From assembly GCF_002078015.1 (NCBI RefSeq), contig NZ_LWBP01000254.1, forward strand, positions 1-64,000: a stretch of 64,000 bases of DNA, written 5' to 3'. Below are positions 41,047 through 48,543 of this stretch, in pieces. Source of the stretch: Niastella populi (lineage in GTDB: Bacteria; Bacteroidota; Bacteroidia; Chitinophagales; Chitinophagaceae). The first letter of the stretch is position 1; each line of letters begins with the position of its first letter. The notes beneath the pieces were generated by a model, which had not been told where the DNA came from, made no database searches, and was given only the letters and a program-made list of their open reading frames with translations. The position numbers and the translations under genes were made by a program.

Positions 41047-43416
41047 ATGAAGCATTTCGGATGGATCATTCTGATTGCCCTGACTATTTTGGGCCATTTG
41101 CCAGCTTGTTTGGCAAAGGATGAGCCATTGACCGGAATTACTGCTAAAAAAGGTGTTCTCGACCTGCGTTCTGCAAACCTTCACGACCAGCCGGCTTCCC
41201 TCAACGGGGAATGGCAGTTTTACTGGCGGCAGTTATTATGGCCCGGCGATTCAATAGTAAGCCCACCCGATTATGTTGCCTATCCTTCTTTGTGGAACAA
41301 AATCAAACTGCATGGCGAAACATTGCCGGTAGAAGGATATGCTACCTATGCGCTCACTATTCTTTTGCCAAAAGACCGGCCCAGCCTGGCTATGTTCATG
41401 ACCGATGTGTATTGCTCGTACCGGTTGTTTGTAAATGATTCATTACTGCTATCCAATGGCAGGCCCGATTCAACGGAACAAACCGCCGTTCCATTCTGGA
41501 GCACCCAAACCGTTAATCTTCCTGCCGCCGCCGATACGGTTCGCCTGCTTTTGCAGGTTGCCAACTTCTGGCACTCCAAGGGCGGAACCTATAAACAGCT
41601 TTTTGTTGGCAAAAGCGATGAACTGCATCTGAAACTGCAACGCGACCGGGCCTATGATCTGCTGCTGGCGGGTTGCCTGTTTATGGGCGGGCTCTTCTTT
41701 TTTGGCTTTTATGCATTTGGCAGCCGCGACAAAGCCATCCTTTATTTTTCTTTGTTCTGTATCGTGTACAGCTACCGGATGATAGGCACCAGTTTGTATG
41801 TATTGCATTCCGTGTTTCCCGGCCTTAGCTGGTTCGTAACGATACGGATAGAATATTTAAGCCTTACACTTGGGGTAGCCCTCTTCTCCCGCTATTTTCA
41901 CAGCGTATACCCCAAAGATGCCAACAGGTATATCGTAAACGCAGTAGTGTACATTTGCCTGTTCTATGCGCTTGTAATTGCTGTATCGCCGCCATGGATC
42001 TTTACAAAAGGCATTATACCCTTCCTGGTCGTAATGTTCTTATACATAGGCTTTGCTTTTTATTCCTGTATCAGGGCCGTACAATTTAAACGCGTGGGAG
42101 CGGTGTTTGCATTGATGAGCTGCGGCGTAATGCTGCTGGTGTTTTTGATTATCAACTTAAATTATTTCCAGATCGTAAGCACCGATAAATGGATCGTTTT
42201 TGCCGGTTATGTGATCTTCTTCTTCCTGCAGTCGCTGGTGTTATCGCACCGGTTTGCTTATACGCTTAAAAAAGCGGCCGATGAAGCCGAACAGGGCTTA
42301 CGCACCAAAACGGAATTCCTGTCAACCATGTCGCATGAAATACGCACCCCGTTGAACGTGGTGATCGGCATGGCCCACCTGTTACTGAGAAGTACCCCGC
42401 GAAAAGACCAGGAGAAGAACCTGAATGTTCTATTGTTCTCGGCTAATAACCTGTTGTCGATCGTAAACGATATTCTCGATTATAATAAGATAGAGGCCGG
42501 GAAGATCAATTTTGAAATGGTTCCGATCGATATCGCTTCCATAGCACAACACATTACCGGCGGATTAAGCAGCAAGGCGGCGGAAAAGAATATTACTTTA
42601 ACTACCGAAACCGATCCCCGTATCAACCGTAAGATAATCGGCGATCCTACCCGCACAAGCCAGGTGATCTATAACCTGGTACATAATGCCATAAAGTTTA
42701 CCGAAGCGGGTTCGGTAACGCTGTCGATACAGGCAGAAAAAATAACTGAAGAGCATATAACCCTTACCATTCGGGTTTCCGATACCGGTATTGGAATTGA
42801 ACCCGATAAACAGCAATTGATCTTCGATCGTTTTACACAGGCCGACTCCTCCACTTCGCGCAGTTATGGCGGAACCGGTCTGGGCCTCGCTATTACAAAA
42901 CGCATACTTGAATTACAGGGCGTGGTGCTTAATTTAAGAAGTGAACCAGGAAAAGGATCGGTCTTTTATTTCAGCCAGGTATTTACAGTAAGCGATGAAC
43001 CGGTAATGCAGGAAGAGCAGCCCGGTCCGCAGCAGGAACCCGATAAACAATTGCAGGATGTTTCCATATTGGTTGTAGAAGACAATCCTTTCAATGTTCT
43101 GGTAGCCCAGGCGTTGCTCGAACGCAGTGGTGCAGTGGTGGATGTGGCAAATAATGGCCAGGAAGCGCTGGAGAAAATTCAACCCGGAAAATATCACCTG
43201 GTGCTGATGGACCTGAATATGCCCGTTATGGATGGCTTTGAGGCAACCCGCAGGTTGCGTGCCCGCGGAGTAACGCTGCCGGTGATCGCATTGACGGCCA
43301 GCCTGCCGGCCGAGGTGGAAAAGGATGTGCAAAGCGCGGGACTTACCGATATAGTAGTGAAACCATTTAATCCCGATGAACTGTTCAGGGTGTTGTTGAA
43401 ACACCTGAAGAACTAA
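41047..43416 (+). CDS. Hybrid histidine kinase with 7TMR-DISM sensor
   Basis: A 789-residue membrane sensor. After a signal peptide (1-23) comes a beta-sandwich extracellular domain (about 35-195) with RSANLHDQPASLNGEWQFYW, the jelly-roll pattern of 7TMR-DISM receptors that may bind carbohydrates. Seven hydrophobic helices follow (about 203-400). The HisKA domain has His430 in STMSHEIRTPLN, the ATPase has NAIKFTE, DTGIGI (579-584) and GGTGLGL (608-614). A receiver domain at 672-789 has Asp722 in LMDLNMPVMDG. No DNA-binding domain is fused, so output is probably a phosphorelay partner not seen here. Confidence 0.93.
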   Translation: MKHFGWIILIALTILGHLPACLAKDEPLTGITAKKGVLDLRSANLHDQPASLNGEWQFYWRQLLWPGDSIVSPPDYVAYPSLWNKIKLHGETLPVEGYATYALTILLPKDRPSLAMFMTDVYCSYRLFVNDSLLLSNGRPDSTEQTAVPFWSTQTVNLPAAADTVRLLLQVANFWHSKGGTYKQLFVGKSDELHLKLQRDRAYDLLLAGCLFMGGLFFFGFYAFGSRDKAILYFSLFCIVYSYRMIGTSLYVLHSVFPGLSWFVTIRIEYLSLTLGVALFSRYFHSVYPKDANRYIVNAVVYICLFYALVIAVSPPWIFTKGIIPFLVVMFLYIGFAFYSCIRAVQFKRVGAVFALMSCGVMLLVFLIINLNYFQIVSTDKWIVFAGYVIFFFLQSLVLSHRFAYTLKKAADEAEQGLRTKTEFLSTMSHEIRTPLNVVIGMAHLLLRSTPRKDQEKNLNVLLFSANNLLSIVNDILDYNKIEAGKINFEMVPIDIASIAQHITGGLSSKAAEKNITLTTETDPRINRKIIGDPTRTSQVIYNLVHNAIKFTEAGSVTLSIQAEKITEEHITLTIRVSDTGIGIEPDKQQLIFDRFTQADSSTSRSYGGTGLGLAITKRILELQGVVLNLRSEPGKGSVFYFSQVFTVSDEPVMQEEQPGPQQEPDKQLQDVSILVVEDNPFNVLVAQALLERSGAVVDVANNGQEALEKIQPGKYHLVLMDLNMPVMDGFEATRRLRARGVTLPVIALTASLPAEVEKDVQSAGLTDIVVKPFNPDELFRVLLKHLKN

Positions 43417-43425
43417 GGTGGGCGC

Positions 43426-44022
43426 TTATGCCAGCGGTTTGAAGTACAATTGAAAATTTACTTTGATCTCTTCTTTTATTCTTATAAACCCCGCGAGTTT
43501 CTTGGGCGGTGTTAAATTGAATTCCGAGAATAACAGTGTTTTTGTTCCATTCATTTGAATAAGACCGGAATTGCTTACACTGGTTTTGAAATCTATGGTA
43601 GTGCATTTAATTCGCCCGGCCAGCAGGATATCTACCTTGCCCCGAACGGTTTGCGGATGCTGCGGATCAAAAGCATCGAGACAAATGAACTGTATTTTAA
43701 GAAAGCGGTTTTGATCGGCCTTTAATGTTTTTCTGAAATCATTTGTAATGAGCCGTTGGTGACAATCAAAGTCATTGATATTTACTGTAAGCCGGCTGTT
43801 ATTGAAAACAAGCTGGCGGGTAGCTTCATTCTTTATATACTGCAGGGTGTCTGATTCAAGGTATTTGGTAACCTCGCAGCAAAAGGGGCTCAGGTTCGAA
43901 CGGCCTTCAATATTGAGTGAGCTGTTGCCGGCCACTACCCAGCGTTTTACCAATGGATTGGCCGCATTGTTTTCCGGCAGGGGCGTACCAAAAAGAAGAT
44001 GGAAGAGTATTATGAACAACAT
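43426..44022 (-). CDS. YceI-like secreted protein
   Basis: A 198-residue protein with a short N-terminal hydrophobic signal (MLFIILFHLLFGTPL). The body resembles the YceI lipocalin-like fold: WVVAGNSSLNIEGRSNLS at the start, a middle FLKIQFICLDAF, and an end EFNLTPPKKLAGFIRIKEEI that parallels the end of the YceI protein at 45448-46056 (NVTPPSIMLGAIKTGDDI). YceI proteins bind isoprenoid quinone-like lipids in the periplasm. Divergence is high, so it is a distant member. It is separated from the porin-like gene by a terminator. Confidence 0.7.
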   Translation of the reverse strand: MLFIILFHLLFGTPLPENNAANPLVKRWVVAGNSSLNIEGRSNLSPFCCEVTKYLESDTLQYIKNEATRQLVFNNSRLTVNINDFDCHQRLITNDFRKTLKADQNRFLKIQFICLDAFDPQHPQTVRGKVDILLAGRIKCTTIDFKTSVSNSGLIQMNGTKTLLFSEFNLTPPKKLAGFIRIKEEIKVNFQLYFKPLA

Positions 44023-44052
44023 GGCCCAAAGGATTTTATAAAGTTCATAAAA

Positions 44053-44087
44053 GAAAAAAAGAAGCCTCCCGGTACAATGGGAGGCTT
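44053..44087 (-). terminator. Intrinsic terminator of porin-like gene
   Basis: AAGCCTCCC and GGGAGGCTT pair around a short loop, followed on the minus strand by CTTTTTTT. Confidence 0.9.
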
Positions 44088-44100
44088 TGTGAGAGTAATG

Positions 44101-45414
44101 CTAGAATCCAACAGTAGCTGCAATCACATACCCGGAGAATTTTCCAGCGTTGCGAATATCGCCGACGGGGAAATCGAGATATTTCTGCTGTACATACTCA
44201 CCTTTCAATAACACGTTCCGGGTAATGAACCAGCCTGCGCTTCCCACAATCCGTTCTACAGTAATATTGTCATCTATATTCTGTAATCTTCCTTTTACTG
44301 TATTATAACGGGCTGCTACGTACAGGTTCTCTTTGCAACCAAAGCGGTAAACACCATCGATGGCAAACTGGTTCATTTTTCTTGACCAGGTTTCTGCATT
44401 TGTACGACCGCGGGCCTGTTCATATGTGCCAAACAGTTCGGCTCCGCCAACTTTTACGAAGGCATTGAACTGGGCGGCATCTATCTTTTTGCTGAAGCCG
44501 GGGTTCAAACGGCCTGAGGCATAGTTAGCTGTGTATGATCCGGATGTTGGTTCAAGCACCATAAAGTAGTTGGAGCCGGTACGGTCGCCGCCAAACAGTG
44601 TGTTGCCGTTTTTACCAGCGCTGCTGTTATGGTAATAAGAAGCGGCTAAACGCACCCGTACTTTATCGGTGATCTGGTTGTCGTATGCACCTTTCAAATA
44701 TACCGACGGGCTTTTGCGAATGTTGTCATCCTGCGGTGTAACGGCTACCGAGTCAACATTACCTTTTATCAATCCGTTGGTAACACCCACCATACCGGTG
44801 AAACCATATTTCTGAACATATATTTCACCGCCTATTTCGGTAGCAAACGCATCCATGATATAGTTTTCTGCAAATGGGTTGTAGAAGGTGTGACCGCCAT
44901 CTGACCTGCGGAAGTGCTGATCGCCATAGTTGATCTCCATATGACCCACTTTGATGGTGGTAACTTTCATGATGTCATCGAAGAGTTTTCCTTTTAAAGG
45001 CAATTTGTCGAATTGGATGTAGCCGCCTTTTACCCAGGTTTCGTTATGGTGTCTTGAAGAAAGATATGAAGTAAGGTTTAACCTGATACCGTCGGCCAAA
45101 GCAACATCCATTGTCAAATTTGCCGATGCGGTATTGAAACCGGGAGTTATTCCATACAATTTCTGGTTGGTGTTTTTACCGTAGCTGTTCTCGTGTTTCA
45201 GTCCCTGGAACGTTTGGGTGAAACCACCGCCGAGCCGGATCTTGATGCCGGTAAATTCAATAGGCGTTTCTTTTGACGTTTCAAATACATTGATGCCTCT
45301 TTGATCGTTGTAGCGCATATAGCCTATGCTGTCGCTGAACTGCGCTTTAAGGGCCACAGGCATACAGCAGGCGGCGATGGTGAAAGCTTTTAAAAGCAAG
45401 GATGTGTATCTCAT
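44101..45414 (-). CDS. Porin-like outer-membrane beta-barrel protein
   Basis: A 437-residue protein with a signal peptide (residues 1-24, ending ALKAQ). The rest shows regular amphipathic strands of a large beta barrel, such as IRLNLTSYLSSRHHNETWVK, KVRVRLAASYYHNSS, MNQFAIDGVYRFGCKENLYV and VLLKGEYVQQKYLDFP, ending VIAATVGF with a C-terminal Phe. The general pattern is like phosphate-selective or other 16-strand porins, but substrate is unknown. It starts 33 bases after the YceI gene, so the two form one transcript. Confidence 0.75.
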   Translation of the reverse strand: MRYTSLLLKAFTIAACCMPVALKAQFSDSIGYMRYNDQRGINVFETSKETPIEFTGIKIRLGGGFTQTFQGLKHENSYGKNTNQKLYGITPGFNTASANLTMDVALADGIRLNLTSYLSSRHHNETWVKGGYIQFDKLPLKGKLFDDIMKVTTIKVGHMEINYGDQHFRRSDGGHTFYNPFAENYIMDAFATEIGGEIYVQKYGFTGMVGVTNGLIKGNVDSVAVTPQDDNIRKSPSVYLKGAYDNQITDKVRVRLAASYYHNSSAGKNGNTLFGGDRTGSNYFMVLEPTSGSYTANYASGRLNPGFSKKIDAAQFNAFVKVGGAELFGTYEQARGRTNAETWSRKMNQFAIDGVYRFGCKENLYVAARYNTVKGRLQNIDDNITVERIVGSAGWFITRNVLLKGEYVQQKYLDFPVGDIRNAGKFSGYVIAATVGF

Positions 45415-45447
45415 GACAGTAAATTTTAAATTGTTTAAATAGTTAGT

Positions 45448-46056
45448 TTATCTGGCTTTGTACAGGAGGTTGAAGTTTACGGTGATATCGTCACCGGTTT
45501 TTATAGCGCCCAGCATAATGCTGGGTGGAGTAACGTTGTAAGATGTCATTTTAAGTTTGTAGGAACCGTTAAGTGCAATGCTTTTATCGGGATTTACAGT
45601 ACCGGTACCTGTTACATCCACATCGCGGGTAACGCCGCTGATGGTTAACTTTCCCTTTGAAAAAACCTGGAAGTTGTTTCCGGCAGGTTTTATGGAGGCC
45701 GACGAAACTGTAAAAGAAAGCGATGCATATTTACTGCTTTGCATTGCCTTGTATGCATTTTTATCCAAGCCTGAGTGCTCGCTCTTCAGGCTTTCAACGG
45801 GCATGGTGAACGTTAGTGAGGTAAGCCCGTTGATAACGCCATTTGCATCTGTAACGAATACGGCGGTGCTGTTGCCTTTTTCAGTTTTCATTTCCCAGTC
45901 GTGGATATTGGAGGTTCCCTGGATCTTGATTTTAACAGGCCCGGCGGTTTGATAGGTTGTTTGTGCGTGAACGGTATTGAACAGGCTCACACTATAAATA
46001 ATAAAGGTGAGTGCAGCGATCCTTATTACATGCAGCCTGGATTGAAAACGTTTCAT
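45448..46056 (-). CDS. YceI family periplasmic protein
   Basis: A 202-residue YceI protein with a long signal peptide (about residues 1-31, ending NTVHA). The lipocalin-like barrel begins AGPVKIKIQGTSNIHDWEMK, followed by NGVINGLTSLTFTMPVESLK, KYASLSFTVSSASIKP and the ending NVTPPSIMLGAIKTGDDITV. Members bind polyisoprenoid lipids. It is cotranscribed with the porin-like gene, so lipid or quinone handling at the outer membrane is possible but unproven. Confidence 0.9.
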   Translation of the reverse strand: MKRFQSRLHVIRIAALTFIIYSVSLFNTVHAQTTYQTAGPVKIKIQGTSNIHDWEMKTEKGNSTAVFVTDANGVINGLTSLTFTMPVESLKSEHSGLDKNAYKAMQSSKYASLSFTVSSASIKPAGNNFQVFSKGKLTISGVTRDVDVTGTGTVNPDKSIALNGSYKLKMTSYNVTPPSIMLGAIKTGDDITVNFNLLYKAR

Positions 46057-46297
46057 AGTAAACCTTTTAAAGTATTTGGAGATGGTTTGGGTTAGTTTGA
46101 TATCACAAAGCTATATGCGATAAGGTGAGGCGGTATTGATGTATGTCAAGCCAAAACATGAAGATGATCATGAGCGCAGGTAGATTAGATCATGTTTTTG
46201 GGCGATGAGGGGAAACGATGGTCAGGCGGCATCACCCGTTTTGCTGTCGTTTATCAGGTTCGGCGGGCTGTTGGGCTTTGGCTAACAGGGAACAAAG

Positions 46298-46328
46298 TTT
46301 TTAATTATGGGGAAGGAGACTATTTTTG
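46298..46328 (+). promoter_or_regulatory. Promoter of zinc metallopeptidase gene
   Basis: TTTTT at 46298-46302, 18 bases, then TATTTTTG at 46321-46328, an exact TAnnTTTG. The ATG follows after 18 bases. Confidence 0.5.
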
Positions 46329-46346
46329 TACTATAAATGATTTATT

Positions 46347-47198
46347 ATGAAATGGACCGGACGGCGCGAAAGCTCTAATGTTGATGACCGTAGAGGTATT
46401 TCAGGGGGTGGACTGGCAGTTGGCGGTGGCATTATTGGCGTAATAGTTCTATTGGTAAGGTTTTTCGTACTTGGCGACACTTCTGCGGTGAATGAAGCAT
46501 TACCGCAGGGCGGTCCGCAGCAGGAAATGTCTGCCGAAGAAAAAAAGCTCGATGACGAAAGGGCCAGTTTTGTAAAAGTAGTACTGGCTGATACCGAAGA
46601 TGTCTGGAATCAGTTGTATTCACAATCAGGCAAATCATATACAGAACCCACGCTGGTCCTTTTCAGACAATCGGTACAAAGCGCCTGCGGAATGGCGGGT
46701 TCCGCTACCGGCCCTTTCTATTGCCCCGGCGATCAGCAGGTTTATATCGATCTGTCGTTCTTTGAAGACATGCAGAATAAATTGAACGCTCCCGGCGATT
46801 TTGCCATGGCCTATGTGATAGCGCATGAAGTTGGCCATCATATTCAAAAGCTGAATGGTACCAGCGATAAAATGCACCAACTGCGCCGGCGTGTGAGTGA
46901 GGAAGAATACAATAAATACAGTGTGATGCTCGAACTGCAGGCCGATTTCCTGGCGGGCGTTTGGGCGCATCATGCCCAGCGGACGAAAAACATTCTTGAA
47001 GCAAACGATATTGAAGAGGCCCTTAATGCGGCCAATGCCATTGGCGACGACCGCTTACAAAAGCAAGCCCAGGGCCGGGTTGTTCCCGAATCATTTACCC
47101 ATGGTACGTCTGCCCAGCGCATGTACTGGTTTAAAAAAGGGTTTGAAACCGGTGATATAAGCCAGGGTAATACCTTCCAGGATCCGTCTTTAAATTGA
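46347..47198 (+). CDS. Neutral zinc metallopeptidase (YpfJ family)
   Basis: A 283-residue membrane-anchored peptidase of the YpfJ/KPN_02809 group. One transmembrane helix (about 22-43) follows a short Arg-rich start. The zinc site is HEVGHH (His160, Glu161, His164) with the later ligand in LELQADFLAGVWAHH. YCPGDQQVYIDLSFF and TSAQRMYWFKKGFETGD are family signatures. Biological substrate is unknown. It is monocistronic with its own promoter; a dispersed inverted repeat follows it. Confidence 0.92.
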   Translation: MKWTGRRESSNVDDRRGISGGGLAVGGGIIGVIVLLVRFFVLGDTSAVNEALPQGGPQQEMSAEEKKLDDERASFVKVVLADTEDVWNQLYSQSGKSYTEPTLVLFRQSVQSACGMAGSATGPFYCPGDQQVYIDLSFFEDMQNKLNAPGDFAMAYVIAHEVGHHIQKLNGTSDKMHQLRRRVSEEEYNKYSVMLELQADFLAGVWAHHAQRTKNILEANDIEEALNAANAIGDDRLQKQAQGRVVPESFTHGTSAQRMYWFKKGFETGDISQGNTFQDPSLN

Positions 47199-47208
47199 TT
47201 GATTTAGA

Positions 47209-47251
47209 GATGTAGGGATTTTGAGATTTTTTATGTCAAAATCCCTACATC
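47209..47251. repeat. Perfect 16-bp inverted repeat
   Basis: GATGTAGGGATTTTGA (47209-47224) and TCAAAATCCCTACATC (47236-47251) are exact complements with an 11-base loop. The string GATTTTGAGATTTT is shared with the repeat at 1765-1859. No T-run follows on either strand. Confidence 0.75.
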
Positions 47252-47307
47252 CCGCAATCCCAAAATACTGTCCTCTCCCTGGCATATTTTTTTAAGTTGC
47301 CTAAGGT

Positions 47308-47805
47308 ATGAGACCGTTTACCTTACTTATAAGCATAATGGTACTGTCTTGTAATGGTTCCCCTGGCAATAATTTACCCACTACCGATAGTACTATTCAG
47401 GCAAAAAAAGACACACCGGTGGCGCAGGCTTCACCGGCTCAAAAAGATACTACCCGATTGGGCGGAGTATGGTTTTTACAGCCCGTTATAGCCTCCGATA
47501 CGGCAGCGGGTAAAATTCCCCGTTTACATCTCGACCTTTCAACAAAACGGTTCACCGGTAATACAGGCTGTAACAATATGAACGGCACCTTTGATTTTAC
47601 CGATACCACCATTCAATTCAATCAGCGGATCGTTACTACCAAGATGGCATGCATAGGCTATAATGAGAAAGCCTTTATCGAAAACCTGTTACTGGCGAAT
47701 AGTTACAAATTGCAGAACGGGATACTGACACTGATGTTCAATCAAACAGAATTGTCAAGGTGGACGCGCAAAGTGGCCACCAGGCCGGTGATCAATAAAG
47801 CATAG
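47308..47805 (+). CDS. META domain lipoprotein
   Basis: A 165-residue lipoprotein. The lipobox MVLSC lipidates Cys15; a polar linker follows, then the META/HslJ domain from about residue 50: LGGVWFLQPV, the hallmark FTGNTGCNNMNGTFDF, and MACIGYNEKAFIENLL, with the usual Cys pair. META proteins relate to heat-inducible HslJ and a secreted virulence factor; their role is unknown. It converges with the PAP2 gene 19 bases away. Confidence 0.9.
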   Translation: MRPFTLLISIMVLSCNGSPGNNLPTTDSTIQAKKDTPVAQASPAQKDTTRLGGVWFLQPVIASDTAAGKIPRLHLDLSTKRFTGNTGCNNMNGTFDFTDTTIQFNQRIVTTKMACIGYNEKAFIENLLLANSYKLQNGILTLMFNQTELSRWTRKVATRPVINKA

Positions 47806-47824
47806 TATATATGGTGGCGGAGGC

Positions 47825-48523
47825 TCAGGCTTGTTTCAGTCCGGCCGGTCTTATACGGTCGATGAGGAAGGAGCTCAGCAACAACCAGAACGAGCCGATG
47901 CAAAAGCCGGCCACCACATCGGTGAAATAATGCACCCGTAAATAAATACGGCTAAAGCCAATAAACAATAGCAGGGCAACAACCAAAATCAGTAACACCC
48001 ATTTTAGAACAGGGTGGGGTCTTTCTTCGCGCCAGATGATGATCATCAACAGGCCATAAAAGCAAACGCTCATAAAGGCATGACCGCTGGGAAAACTCAG
48101 GCCTCTGGCCGGTTCCAGCAAAGGGATAAGGGGGCGGTGGCGGTTGAATAATAATTTTAACCCCAACATGATCAGTACGCTGCTAAGTGCGATAGCGCTA
48201 ACTTTTATTGAATACCGCGATTTTTTTGTGAGCAAAAAATAAAAAGACACCAACAGGTTGGCGGGAATTAAAAAGTAATGCGATCCAAAAAAAGTGACGA
48301 TCTCCATTAGTTTGGTGGTACTGTCATTAACTATAGAACGTGCAAAGGCAAAAGCTTTTTCATCGGCCCCGGTTTTATCGAGATAAAAAACGCGGAAGGC
48401 GATGAATATAAAAGTGAAGAGGCTAACGGCAAAGGCCGCCAGCAATATGATCAGCTCTTTTGAAAAAATGACGACCTTGTCGGCTACTTTTTTTTCTTCG
48501 GGCGGCAGACTTGTTTTTGTCAT
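47825..48523 (-). CDS. PAP2 superfamily phosphatase
   Basis: A 232-residue membrane phosphatase with six hydrophobic helices. The three active-site motifs are complete: KLLFNRHRP, PSGHAF and SRIYLRVHYFTD. Such enzymes dephosphorylate undecaprenyl pyrophosphate, phosphatidic acid or phosphatidylglycerol phosphate. The charged first 25 residues should be cytoplasmic. It starts 20 bases after the helicase stop on the same strand and may be cotranscribed. Confidence 0.92.
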   Translation of the reverse strand: MTKTSLPPEEKKVADKVVIFSKELIILLAAFAVSLFTFIFIAFRVFYLDKTGADEKAFAFARSIVNDSTTKLMEIVTFFGSHYFLIPANLLVSFYFLLTKKSRYSIKVSAIALSSVLIMLGLKLLFNRHRPLIPLLEPARGLSFPSGHAFMSVCFYGLLMIIIWREERPHPVLKWVLLILVVALLLFIGFSRIYLRVHYFTDVVAGFCIGSFWLLLSSFLIDRIRPAGLKQA

Positions 48524-48543
48524 ACGCTATTGATTATTGCCTG

